DNA of 64,000 nucleotides, taken from CAWCGU01 sp963838095 (lineage in GTDB: Bacteria > Actinomycetota > Thermoleophilia > Solirubrobacterales > 70-9). This document shows, piece by piece, positions 26,583 through 34,885 of the stretch. Every line of letters begins with the position of its first letter. Position 1 is the first letter of the stretch. The translations under genes were made by a program, and so were the position numbers. The stretch is from contig CAWIPO010000007.1 of the NCBI GenBank assembly GCA_963838095.1, forward strand, positions 62,001-126,000, in the 5' to 3' direction. The notes under the pieces were generated by a model. The model was not told the origin of the DNA, ran no database searches, and saw only the letters and a program-made list of their open reading frames with translations.

Positions 26583-26650
26583 AACTCCTCCTCTTGCTTC
26601 ATTGACGCCCAGGTCGATGTGATCAAGGGCTACAGCGAGAATACCCGTCG

Positions 26651-27472
26651 GTGCACCCGGAGACGACAGACATCGCGGTTCCGCCGTTCGCGCCCGACAC
26701 CGAGTGGGTGAACGGCGAGCCGAAAGCCGTGGAGCGGCTGTGCACCGAGGGCCCGGTGCTCGTCCATTTCATCTGCGCGGGCGACCTCAGCAGCGTCCGC
26801 ACCCTCCCCTATCTGCGCGCGTGGCACGAGCGCTACGGGTCGCACTCGCTCACGGTGCTGGGCGTGAACACACCCCGTTTCCCGTACACCGCCGAGCGCG
26901 ACAAGCTCGCCGCCGCCCTCTCCCGCCTCGAGGTCACGTTTCCGGTCGCGCTCGATGCGCGGCGGGCGATCTGGAGGGACTACGGAAGCTACGGCTGGCC
27001 GTCCCTGTTCCTCTGGGGGCTCGGCGGTGCGCTGCGCTGGTACCACTTCGGCGAAGGCGAGTACGCGGCGACCGAGGAGGCGATCCAGGAGCTGCTGCGC
27101 GAGGCCGACGCGCTCGCCGGCCTACCGTCGCCGCTGGCGCCGGTGCGACCCAGCGACGCCCCCGGAGCGAGGGTGATGCCGCCGACGTCGGAGGTCCTTC
27201 CGGGGGGGTCGCCGGAGGAGCCGTGGACGGCGGAGAGCGAGAACGAGGTGCTGGAGGTGGCCTACGAGGCCGGGGGGGTTGCGGTGAGCGTGGACGGGGT
27301 GGGGATGCTCGCGGTTTCGATTGACGGCAGCGCCGAGAGGGAGTTTGACGTCGGCGCTCCAGGGATCTACGAGCTGGCGAGCCACGCCCGGCACGAAGCG
27401 CACACCCTCACCCTTCGCGCCGCGCCGAGCCTACGCATCCACGCAATCACCTTCGCCGCGGGCCTTCCCTAA
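26651..27472 (+). CDS. Thioredoxin-fold protein without CXXC, DipZ-like tail
   Basis: The N-terminal 150 residues resemble the TlpA-like part of DipZ proteins (RTLPYLRAWHERYG, VLGVNTPRFPYTAERD, YGWPSLFLWG). The usual CINC is replaced by DLSSV, with only one Cys two residues earlier (FICAG), so it cannot do normal disulfide exchange. The C-terminal 90 residues match the DipZ beta domain (LTLRAAPSLRIHAITFAAG). It has no signal peptide. It is divergent from the diiron operon. Confidence 0.75.
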   Translation: MHPETTDIAVPPFAPDTEWVNGEPKAVERLCTEGPVLVHFICAGDLSSVRTLPYLRAWHERYGSHSLTVLGVNTPRFPYTAERDKLAAALSRLEVTFPVALDARRAIWRDYGSYGWPSLFLWGLGGALRWYHFGEGEYAATEEAIQELLREADALAGLPSPLAPVRPSDAPGARVMPPTSEVLPGGSPEEPWTAESENEVLEVAYEAGGVAVSVDGVGMLAVSIDGSAEREFDVGAPGIYELASHARHEAHTLTLRAAPSLRIHAITFAAGLP

Positions 27473-27492
27473 ACGAGGTCAGATGCCTTGGC

Positions 27493-27690
27493 TATACTGC
27501 CGCGATCTCGCTTGAGGAGGCGGCGATCGGTTCGTGCGCGATGTGCCGTTTCCCAGCGTTTCCCCAGGTCACCTCGGGGCGAGCGCAACTGTCAGGGAAA
27601 CGGCGTGTTCGAACTGCTGATCCCCATCTCGCCCACAAGCAAAGTTCGCTCGCAGCTCTCCCCGCCAACCTAGAGGAGCCCTCCAAGACG
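27493..27690 (+). promoter_or_regulatory. Promoter and long structured leader of anchored protein copy 2
   Basis: TATACT at 27493-27498 gives a transcript start near 27505 and a leader of about 186 nt, long for this window. CCGTTTCCC (27546-27554) pairs with GGGAAACGG (27595-27603), and CCCC/GGGG (27562-27565, 27576-27579) nests inside. No riboswitch class was recognised. The leader is open in the frame of the gene from ATG 27541, so an extended N-terminus is a less likely reading. Confidence 0.45.
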
Positions 27691-28239
27691 ATGCAGCGGC
27701 CCAGCAAGCGACCCAACATGGCAGTCGCAGCAGCGCTGTCCGTGCTCGCGATCGGCGCTCTCGCGCTCGCGCCGGCGGCCTTCGGGCAGGGCCCGGCCGT
27801 CGAGGAATACAACCTAGACCTGCCCGACCCGACCGGCGAGAGCTCCGGTGCCGGAGGAGGCTCGGGCGGGAGCGGCAACGGCGGTGGCACGTCTGATGGC
27901 TCGACCTCCACCCCCGCACCCTCGGCCACCGACACCTCCACTGGAGGAGGCGGCTCGAACTCGTCCGGCGACGGTGGCGAAGGGTCCGGAGCCGGCGGGC
28001 AAGGCGGCGATCGCTCCGAGCAGCGATCCGGCAAGCAGGCCGAGACGACAGACGTCTACACGTCCACTCCCACGTCGACGCCGGCCCCCTCCGACAGCTC
28101 CGAGGGCAACGGATCGCTCGGGGTGCCGATGTTGATCGCAGGCCTCGTCGTGATCGCCGGCGCGGCGGCAGTCTTCTTCCAGCGGCGCCGGCGTACCGAT
28201 CGACTCGGCCCCCTCTCACCCGACCCAGGCAATCCGTAA
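27691..28239 (+). CDS. Exported Gly/Ser/Thr-rich protein with C-terminal membrane anchor, EEYxLDLP family copy 2
   Basis: This is the paralogue of the protein at 7514-8095. A signal peptide (VAAALSVLAIGALALAPAAFG) ends just before AVEEYNLDLPDP; about 110 residues rich in Gly, Ser and Thr follow; the end is LGVPMLIAGL, a helix and RRRR, then 15 polar residues. The mature N-terminal motif and the GxPxLxAGL anchor start are shared with copy 1, while the linker is not. It is followed after 14 bp by a glycosidase-like gene. Function unknown; likely a cell-wall stalk or glycan-contact protein. Confidence 0.8.
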   Translation: MQRPSKRPNMAVAAALSVLAIGALALAPAAFGQGPAVEEYNLDLPDPTGESSGAGGGSGGSGNGGGTSDGSTSTPAPSATDTSTGGGGSNSSGDGGEGSGAGGQGGDRSEQRSGKQAETTDVYTSTPTSTPAPSDSSEGNGSLGVPMLIAGLVVIAGAAAVFFQRRRRTDRLGPLSPDPGNP

Positions 28240-28253
28240 AAGGGGGCCGGGGC

Positions 28254-29384
28254 GTGGTGCGCGGGGTGCTCGTATCGACCGCGGTGCTGGCGGGCGCGCT
28301 CGCGGCCACCGCACCGGCCGCCGTCGCCGATCAGGGCTACGGCTTCTTCGGGGTGATCCCGCAGGCGCCGCTCAGCAGCGATGACATCCCCCTGCTTGTC
28401 GAAGCCAACCCGGGATCGATGCGGATCGGGATCTCATGGTCCCAGGTGCAGGGGGGTCCGGGACGGTGCGGGCCGGGGGCGTTCAACCCGGGCCCGGACA
28501 TCTCGAACAACAACTGCGACTGGGGCCCAATCGACCAAATGGTGACGATCGCCGCAGAGGCGGGACTGAGGACGATTCCCTACGTATACGCGCCCCCGAC
28601 CTGGACCAAGAGCTACGCCCAGGTCGGCTCCTCGGACAAACCCGCCGTGCCGCCGATCTACGCCGCCTCGGACAGGGCCGCCTGGAAGGAGTTTGTCGCC
28701 GCGGCCGTCGATCGGTACGGGCCCGGAGGCCAGTTCTGGCAGACGTTCGCCGGCCGCGACCTTCCCGCAACGGTGTTCCAGATCTGGAACGAGCCCAGCT
28801 CGCCGGCATATTTCTCTCCGCGCCCGGACGTGGGGAAGTTTGCGCAGGTCCTGAAGCTGGCCTCCTCGGCCGTCAAGCAGGCAAACAGCAGCGTCCAGGT
28901 CGGGCTCCCTGGCGTCTTCTACAGCCCACGCAAGGTCGGCGGGGGCATCCTGATGCCCGATTGGTACAGGCAGCTCTACGACGTGCCGGGGATCAGGCGT
29001 CACTTCGACTACGCCGCGGTCCACCCGTACGGGCGCAAGGTCGACGACGTCGAGTTTCAGGTTCGGGCGCTGCGCGAGATCATGGACAAGGCTGGAGATC
29101 GGAACACCAAGATCATCGTCAGCGAGCTCGGCTGGGGATCAGACGGGCCGAAGGGCCACACGATGACCAGCACGATCAAGGGCCAGGCGAGGCTGATGAA
29201 GAAGGCCTTCAATCTGCTGCTCGATCATCGTGCGGGGTGGGGCATCTTCGGCGTCAACTGGTACTCGTGGCGCGACCTGCCCGAGGACCAGGCGATCTGC
29301 CCCGCCTGCCCCTGGACCGGCCTCTTGAAGATTGGCGGTCAGCAGAAGCCGGCCTTCAACGCGTTCAAGAGCTTCACGCACTGA
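28254..29384 (+). CDS. Exported clan-A glycosidase-like protein
   Basis: A signal peptide (VLVSTAVLAGALAATAPAAVA) leads into a GH39/GH5-like barrel of 376 residues. The acid/base Glu is E180 (FQIWNEPSS) and the nucleophile E291 (IIVSELGWG). AVHPYGR and NWYSWRDL are conserved barrel strands. The C-terminus CPACPW, GLLKIGG, FNAFKSFT is shared with the next gene. It is in a run with the anchored protein upstream and its paralogue downstream. Confidence 0.85.
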   Translation: MVRGVLVSTAVLAGALAATAPAAVADQGYGFFGVIPQAPLSSDDIPLLVEANPGSMRIGISWSQVQGGPGRCGPGAFNPGPDISNNNCDWGPIDQMVTIAAEAGLRTIPYVYAPPTWTKSYAQVGSSDKPAVPPIYAASDRAAWKEFVAAAVDRYGPGGQFWQTFAGRDLPATVFQIWNEPSSPAYFSPRPDVGKFAQVLKLASSAVKQANSSVQVGLPGVFYSPRKVGGGILMPDWYRQLYDVPGIRRHFDYAAVHPYGRKVDDVEFQVRALREIMDKAGDRNTKIIVSELGWGSDGPKGHTMTSTIKGQARLMKKAFNLLLDHRAGWGIFGVNWYSWRDLPEDQAICPACPWTGLLKIGGQQKPAFNAFKSFTH

Positions 29385-29471
29385 TGCACCGATGAGCACT
29401 ATGCTTCCGACGCAGCGGGACGGTTTAAATCCGCCAGGACGGGCAACTTTGATCGACGCGAGGGGTTAGTG

Positions 29472-30635
29472 ATGGCGATGAAGCAGACAATGATCGGTTC
29501 TCGCTCCCGGATCGGAGCATTCGCGCTCGCCTTCATGGCGCTCCTCGCCGTGCTCGCGACCACGCTGATCGGCCCCGCCGACGGCAGCGAGCAGCGAAGC
29601 CCGAGGTCGAAGGCAGGGGCGAAGCTGTTCGGGATCGCGTCGCAGGGCCCTTTCAATCAGGCGATTGATCTGCCGGCGATGAGGGAGGCGAACGTCGCGA
29701 ACGTACGCACATTGATGGTCCCCTACCTGATGCAGGGCGATTCCGGGACCTGCACCGCCCAGGGGGGAGCCTGCGACTGGACCGAGCCCGACAACTGGAT
29801 CGGCGCCGCCGCTGCGTCGGGTGCCATAGCGATCCCGTTCATCGTCACCTCCCAAGCTTCGAACCCGTTCACGCCGCCGTTGTCGGGCGGCCTGCTGACG
29901 AAATGGAGGGAGTACCTGACCGCTGCCGTGCAGCGTTACGGTCCCGGCGGGGCCTACTGGAACGGGCCCTTCCAGTCTCAGTTCCCCGGCGGGAACCCGA
30001 AGCCGGTCAACGTGTGGCAGATCTGGAACGAGCCCGGCTCGCCCACCTACTTCGCCCCGAAGCCGAGCGTTTCCAAGTACGCAAAGCTGCTGAAGCTCTC
30101 GGCCGACATCATCCACCAGGTCGACAACAAGGCGAAGATCATGCTCGCGGGGCTGTTCGCGAGCCCGGACAAGGGAGCGGTCCGGGGGCGGATCGTGGCC
30201 GTCAAGTTCCTCGAGAAGCTGTACAAGATCAACGGCGCCAAGCAGGCGTTCGACATCGCCGCGGTGCACCCATATTCGCGCTCCGTCAGCGGCGTGATCA
30301 AGGTCATCGAAGAAATTCGTGAGGTGATGGCCAAGAATGGGGACGGGCGCAAGAAGCTGGCGGTGAGCGAGCTGGGCTGGTCGTCGAACAAGCCCAACGG
30401 CAGCATCCTGGCCAAGGGGACAAAGGGGCAGACCAACGCTTTGAAGGGCGCCTTCAAGAAGCTCCTCGCCGGGCGGTCGAAGTTCAAGCTCCACAGCGTC
30501 AGCTGGTTCTGCCTTCGCGACATCGACCCCGCCGGACCGGAGCAATCGTGCCCCAACTGTCCCTACGCGGGGCTGCTGAAGCTGGGCGGGGGTCCGAAGC
30601 CCTCGTTCAACGCCTTCAAGTCGTTCACCCGCTGA
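29472..30635 (+). CDS. Exported clan-A glycosidase-like protein, paralogue
   Basis: The start is ATG 29472 within GTGATGGCGATG, with GAGGGG upstream. A signal peptide (GAFALAFMALLAVLATTLIG) precedes the barrel. Counting from the GTG at 29469, E188 (WQIWNEPGS) and E301 (LAVSELGWS) are the predicted catalytic pair. The tail CPNCPYAGLLKLGG, FNAFKSFTR copies that of the previous gene, so the two arose by duplication, although overall identity looks moderate. Substrate unknown. Confidence 0.85.
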   Translation: MAMKQTMIGSRSRIGAFALAFMALLAVLATTLIGPADGSEQRSPRSKAGAKLFGIASQGPFNQAIDLPAMREANVANVRTLMVPYLMQGDSGTCTAQGGACDWTEPDNWIGAAAASGAIAIPFIVTSQASNPFTPPLSGGLLTKWREYLTAAVQRYGPGGAYWNGPFQSQFPGGNPKPVNVWQIWNEPGSPTYFAPKPSVSKYAKLLKLSADIIHQVDNKAKIMLAGLFASPDKGAVRGRIVAVKFLEKLYKINGAKQAFDIAAVHPYSRSVSGVIKVIEEIREVMAKNGDGRKKLAVSELGWSSNKPNGSILAKGTKGQTNALKGAFKKLLAGRSKFKLHSVSWFCLRDIDPAGPEQSCPNCPYAGLLKLGGGPKPSFNAFKSFTR

Positions 30636-30653
30636 CACCGGCTTCACCTTCCT

Positions 30654-30659
30654 AGACTG
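30654..30659 (+). promoter_or_regulatory. -10 box, leaderless PhyH gene
   Basis: TAGACT is followed by GCCCCC and the GTG at 30666. Confidence 0.5.
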
Positions 30660-30665
30660 CCCCCC

Positions 30666-31643
30666 GTGTCAGTCACGCACGCGTCCGCCGCGGCAAGGCT
30701 AAACGTCCCCTGGTTCGAGTCCCCCTTCTTCGAGCGCGAGCTGGAAGGCTCGCAGCTGGATGAGGAGACCCGGGCGATGGTTCGCTCCTTCGCGGAGCGC
30801 GGATACGTCGTCCTCGACCTCGAGCCGGCCGGGTTCGACCGCCTGGCAGACGAAATCGTCGCCTCCCTGGAGGATGAGCATCGCGAGGTCGGCAACCGCG
30901 TCCAGGACGCGTGGAAGTTCGTACCGGCCGTCCGCCGGCTGGCGACCGATGAGACCGTCCAGGGTGCGCTGCGGGCGCTGTACGGACGCCGGCCCGTTCC
31001 CTTCCAGACGCTCAACTTCGAACGCGGGACCGAGCAGGAGACGCACAGCGACCTCGTTCACTTCAACTCCTTCCCGCAGCGGTTCATGGCCGGGGTCTGG
31101 GTCGCGCTGGAGGACGTGCGGCCGGAGAGCGGGCCGCTGCACTACTACCCCGGCAGCCACCGCCTGCCGGTCTATGAGCCGCACGACATCGGCCTCAGCG
31201 GCAGCTCGGCCTCCAATCGCGACGAGCAGTACCGCATCTACGAGGCGTTCGTGCGCGAGCTGCTCGAGCAGTCGGGGCTGCCGCGCGAGCGGGTGGCGCT
31301 GAAACGCGGGCAGGCGCTGATCTGGGCCTCGAACCTGATGCACGGGGGCGATCCGATCACCGACCCGGAGAGCACCCGCCGCTCGCAGGTCACACACAAC
31401 TACTTCGAGGGCTGCCGCTACTACACGCCGCTTTACTCAGACCCCCCGCTCGGCCGCTATCACTGGCGCCGGGTGGTCGACGTCGGCTCGGGCAAGGAGC
31501 AGCCGCACGTCTATCAGGACCGCGAGGCCCGAATTCCGCTGTCGGTCCGGACACGGTCCGTGGTCGAGCAAGGCCTCCGCGGCAGCCCCGCAGGCCGGGC
31601 TGCGATCCGCCGCATCAGGCGGATGCTGGGCCGGACGACCTGA
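30666..31643 (+). CDS. Phytanoyl-CoA dioxygenase (PhyH) family, Fe(II)/2-oxoglutarate
   Basis: This 325-residue protein carries the PhyH facial triad: HSD in QETHSDLVHF, and the distal His in RRSQVTHNYFEG. SGPLHYYPGSHRLP and the Arg region near it fit 2-oxoglutarate binding. Family members hydroxylate small molecules or lipids; the substrate here is unknown. It stands alone, convergent with ispH. Confidence 0.88.
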   Translation: MSVTHASAAARLNVPWFESPFFERELEGSQLDEETRAMVRSFAERGYVVLDLEPAGFDRLADEIVASLEDEHREVGNRVQDAWKFVPAVRRLATDETVQGALRALYGRRPVPFQTLNFERGTEQETHSDLVHFNSFPQRFMAGVWVALEDVRPESGPLHYYPGSHRLPVYEPHDIGLSGSSASNRDEQYRIYEAFVRELLEQSGLPRERVALKRGQALIWASNLMHGGDPITDPESTRRSQVTHNYFEGCRYYTPLYSDPPLGRYHWRRVVDVGSGKEQPHVYQDREARIPLSVRTRSVVEQGLRGSPAGRAAIRRIRRMLGRTT

Positions 31644-31654
31644 GCGCCTGAGCG

Positions 31655-32629
31655 TCAGCCCCGCGCGAGGGCGAGCTCGTCCCGGATCTCCTTCGGGAGC
31701 ATGAAGCGCACGTCCTCGTCGACGGCCCGAAGCTCGGAGACATCCTCGGCGCCACGCTCGCGGAAGAAGTCAACGAGCGCTTCGACGAGCAGCTCCGGAG
31801 CGCTTGCCCCGGATGTGATCCCGACCGTCTCCACGCCCTCGAGCCACTGCTCGCGCACCTGGGAGGCGTTGTCCAGCAGGTGCGAGTCGGCGCCGTGCTC
31901 GCGCGCCACCTCCACCAGCCGGTTCGAGTTCGAGGAGTTGCGCGAGCCGATCACCAGCACCAGCTCGCACTCGCGCGCCAGCTCCTTCACGGCGAGCTGG
32001 CGGTTCGTGGTCGCGTAACAGATGTCGTCGGACTTCGGCCCGACGACGTTCGGGAATCGCTCCCGCAGGCGGTTGATGAGCGCGGTTGTCTCGTCGACCG
32101 AGAGCGTCGTCTGTGTGATGTACGCGATCCGATCGGGGTCGTCGACCTCGAGGGTGTCGACATCCTCCGCGGTCTGGACGAGGACGATGTTCTCGGGCGC
32201 CTCGCCCGTCGTCCCCTCGACCTCCTCGTGCCCCTCGTGCCCGATCAGGACGATCGTGTAGCCCTGCTCGGCGAACTTGCGAGCCTCGACGTGGACCTTG
32301 GTCACCAGGGGGCAGGTGGCGTCGATCGTGTGCAGCTTCCTCGCGGCGGCGTTCTCGTGCACGGTCGGCGCGACGCCGTGGGCGGAGAAGACGACCAGCT
32401 TCCCCTCAGGGACCTCGGTCTCCTCCTCGACGAAGATCGCGCCGCGCTTCGAGAGCTCCTGGACCACGTGCTTGTTGTGGACGATCTCCTTGCGCACGTA
32501 GACGGGCGGGCCGTAGAGGTCGAGCGCGTGCTCGACCGCCTGCACGGCGCGATCGACCCCGGCGCAGTAGCCGCGCGGGGCAGCGAGGAGGACCCGCTTC
32601 GGGCCCTTCACGGGAGCGGCGGCAGGCAT
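31655..32629 (-). CDS. ispH: 4-hydroxy-3-methylbut-2-enyl diphosphate reductase
   Basis: IspH makes IPP and DMAPP in the last step of the MEP pathway using a [4Fe-4S] cluster. The three cluster cysteines are C22 (RGYCAGVDRA), C106 (DATCPLVTKVH) and C204 (DDICYATTNR). HGVAPTV, IGHEGHEEVEG and GITSGASAPE are the substrate motifs. The ATG at 32629 gives normal length (324); the frame is open further upstream but that part overlaps the divergent gene. TACCCT lies 7 nt before the ATG. Confidence 0.96.
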   Translation of the reverse strand: MPAAAPVKGPKRVLLAAPRGYCAGVDRAVQAVEHALDLYGPPVYVRKEIVHNKHVVQELSKRGAIFVEEETEVPEGKLVVFSAHGVAPTVHENAAARKLHTIDATCPLVTKVHVEARKFAEQGYTIVLIGHEGHEEVEGTTGEAPENIVLVQTAEDVDTLEVDDPDRIAYITQTTLSVDETTALINRLRERFPNVVGPKSDDICYATTNRQLAVKELARECELVLVIGSRNSSNSNRLVEVAREHGADSHLLDNASQVREQWLEGVETVGITSGASAPELLVEALVDFFRERGAEDVSELRAVDEDVRFMLPKEIRDELALARG

Positions 32630-32636
32630 CGCATAC

Positions 32637-32689
32637 AGGGTACCCGCCGGTGTCGAAATGCCGGCTGGCTCAGCGTCAGCGGCTAGATT
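32637..32689. promoter_or_regulatory. Divergent leaderless promoters of ispH and a small exported gene
   Basis: TACCCT on the - strand (32642-32637) is 7 nt from the ispH ATG. TAGATT on the + strand (32684-32689) is 7 nt from the GTG at 32697. Confidence 0.5.
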
Positions 32690-32696
32690 TAGGGTC

Positions 32697-33005
32697 GTGG
32701 CGGGGATCCACAAGAGAGCGACGGCGCTCGCCGCGTGCGTGCTCGTCGCATTCGCGGTCGCGTCGATTCCGGCCCAGGGCTCGGTCCCGCCGACCCGCTG
32801 CGGGAAGATCGAGGTCGAGGGCAAGGGGTACAAGGTCAGCGCGCACAAGGTCGACTGCGACTTCGCCGTCAGGTGGTCGAAGCACTTCCTCAAGCGCGGC
32901 CACTCCCCGAACGGCTGGTCCTGCACCCGCTACTCACCCCAGGAGTCCAGCATCGCCTTCAGCTGCCGCAAGGGCGGCAAGGACTACTACGCCGTCCGGA
33001 AGTGA
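32697..33005 (+). CDS. Small exported Cys-containing protein
   Basis: The 102-residue product has a signal peptide (TALAACVLVAFAVASIPAQG) and a basic mature part with four Cys (TRCGKIEV, KVDCDFAV, WSCTRYS, FSCRKG), probably two disulfides. The pattern CGKIEVEGKGYKV is typical of a small actinobacterial exported family, which I cannot name. It ends 3 bp before the next gene. Confidence 0.7.
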   Translation: MAGIHKRATALAACVLVAFAVASIPAQGSVPPTRCGKIEVEGKGYKVSAHKVDCDFAVRWSKHFLKRGHSPNGWSCTRYSPQESSIAFSCRKGGKDYYAVRK

Positions 33006-33008
33006 GCC

Positions 33009-33905
33009 GTGCGCCGCGCGCGCACGCCGGTGGCCGCCTCAATTGCGGCCGCGTTGGTCGCCACGGTTCTGGCAGCCGGCTGCGGTGACGACGCGGGCCA
33101 AGCCTCTTCGGCCCTCGTCGACTCGGAGCTGAAGACGCCGCCGATCAACACGCTCGAATTCGGCGCCGGAGGCGACGAGCTGCTGCTGACGACGAATCGC
33201 GGCTTCTACCGGATCGCCGACGGGGAGGCGACGCCCCAGGAGGCCGCTGTCAGCACCCCCGACGGACGCTCCCCGGTGGGGACGTTTCTCGTCATCGAAA
33301 CGGCCGACGGCGAGGTGCTGCTCGGCTCCGGGCATCCGGACGAGAAGCGCAAGGTGGCCCCGTTCCTGGGCCTGATCCGCTCCGAGGACGGCGGCGAGAG
33401 CTGGCAATCCGTGTCCCGGTACGGAATCGCCGACCTGCACGTGATCAGACCCGCGCACGGCATGCTCTACGCGTACGACGCCGTGATTCCCGCGCTGCTG
33501 GTCAGCTCCGACGACGGCAAGACCTGGGAGGAGAAGACGTCGCCCCCGGGGCTGGCGATCGACTTCGTCGTCGATCCCGATGACCCCGATCAGCTGCTGG
33601 CCTCCACCGACAAGGAGATCTTCCATTCCACCGACCGCGGCGAGACCTGGTCGGAGACGACGAGCGCGTCGAAGGCGAGGCTCGACTGGCCCGAGCCGGG
33701 CGCGCTTTACCGCGCCGACGATGACGGGCTCGTCTATCTGAGCAGCGACGCGGGCGGCACCTGGGAGCCGGTCGGGCACATCGACGGAGAGCCATGGAAG
33801 CTCGTCAGCGGCCCGGACGGCGCGCTGTACGCGGCGCTCGCCGACGCCACGATCGTCCGCTCCAGCGACGGGGGAAGCTCCTGGGAGGAGTACTTCACGC
33901 CGTGA
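33009..33905 (+). CDS. BNR/sialidase-type beta-propeller lipoprotein
   Basis: A lipobox (VLAAGCGDD) follows the N-terminal helix. The rest is a propeller with repeated Asp-box motifs: SEDGGESW, SSDDGKTW, STDRGETW, SSDAGGTW and SSDGGSSW. Such proteins resemble YCF48/sialidase-like scaffolds and often do not act on glycans. It is coupled to the next gene by a GTGA overlap. Confidence 0.85.
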   Translation: MRRARTPVAASIAAALVATVLAAGCGDDAGQASSALVDSELKTPPINTLEFGAGGDELLLTTNRGFYRIADGEATPQEAAVSTPDGRSPVGTFLVIETADGEVLLGSGHPDEKRKVAPFLGLIRSEDGGESWQSVSRYGIADLHVIRPAHGMLYAYDAVIPALLVSSDDGKTWEEKTSPPGLAIDFVVDPDDPDQLLASTDKEIFHSTDRGETWSETTSASKARLDWPEPGALYRADDDGLVYLSSDAGGTWEPVGHIDGEPWKLVSGPDGALYAALADATIVRSSDGGSSWEEYFTP

Positions 33906-34879
33906 CGAGGGTTGTACCTGCCGTGGGTCCAGGATCGGCCATCGTCGCCTCTCTCGCCGTCGCTCTCGCCGTCGCCCCCGGCGCGTGGGCGCATGGGGTC
34001 GTCGTCCGCGATGGAGACGCCCTCCTCTACAGCGCCAACGACCCGGGGGTCGGCGCCGTGGTGGAGATGACCTCCCCCGAGCCGGGCGTCGTCCAGATCG
34101 TCGATCGCACATCGCCCGGCGGTTTCGCGTGGGGCCCGTGCCTGCCGATCACCCCGCGGAAGGCGCGCTGCGAGCTGCGGGGGATCGAGCGGATCGTGAT
34201 CGAGGTCTTCGACGGCGACGACTCCATCACGGTCAAGGCGGCGACACGGGTGCAGGTGCGCGCCGGGACCGGCGACGACCGGGTCGTGGGCGGATACGGC
34301 GACGACACGCTGTCTGGAGAATCCGGCGCCGACGTGCTGATCGGCGGTGAGGGCGCCGACACGGTGGCGGGGGGCGATGGCGACGACAGCCTGCGCCTGC
34401 GGGACGGGGTGGCGGATCCGCTCTCTTGCGGCGGCGGGGCCGACACGGTGAGCGCCGACGAAAGCGACCGTCTGGACGAGGCGGCGACAGTGGAGTGCGA
34501 GAACGTGACGGCGGCGGCTCCGGCTGTGGATTCACAGCCACCGGGGATCGACCTCGAGCTGTCACGTCGTGCCTCTCTGCGACGGTCCCGGGTGCTCCCG
34601 GTGGATGCGTCGATCAGCGAGCCGGGCGAGATCATGCTCGGCGGCCGCGTCCTGATCGACGGCGACGCGGTGGGCGGTCTGCGTGAGGATTCAGCCCAGC
34701 CGGACGCCCCCGGGCAGACATGGACGCTGCGGCCGAGGCTCTCGCGGGCGCTGTTCCGGAACGCGAAGCGGGCACTGAGCAACGGGGATCGGGTGGTTCT
34801 GGCCTTGCTCTCCACCGCGGTCGACGAAGCCGGGAATAGGGATACCGAGCACGCTCGCATCAGGCTGACGCCGGGCTAG
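33902..34879 (+). CDS. Exported RTX-repeat calcium-binding protein
   Basis: A signal peptide (IVASLAVALAVAPGAWA) precedes a beta-rich domain and at least four RTX nonapeptides (GTGDDRVVG, GYGDDTLSG, GEGADTVAG, GGDGDDSLR) that bind Ca2+. The C-terminal half is an Ig-like domain. The GTG at 33902 overlaps the upstream stop. Probably surface-located; no enzymatic motif seen. Confidence 0.82.
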   Translation: MTRVVPAVGPGSAIVASLAVALAVAPGAWAHGVVVRDGDALLYSANDPGVGAVVEMTSPEPGVVQIVDRTSPGGFAWGPCLPITPRKARCELRGIERIVIEVFDGDDSITVKAATRVQVRAGTGDDRVVGGYGDDTLSGESGADVLIGGEGADTVAGGDGDDSLRLRDGVADPLSCGGGADTVSADESDRLDEAATVECENVTAAAPAVDSQPPGIDLELSRRASLRRSRVLPVDASISEPGEIMLGGRVLIDGDAVGGLREDSAQPDAPGQTWTLRPRLSRALFRNAKRALSNGDRVVLALLSTAVDEAGNRDTEHARIRLTPG

Positions 34880-34885
34880 CCTCCA

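Noticed and set aside
27601..27640. tRNA T-loop-like GTTCGAAC
   Set aside because: The flanking stems do not pair on either strand and no acceptor or anticodon arm can be built.
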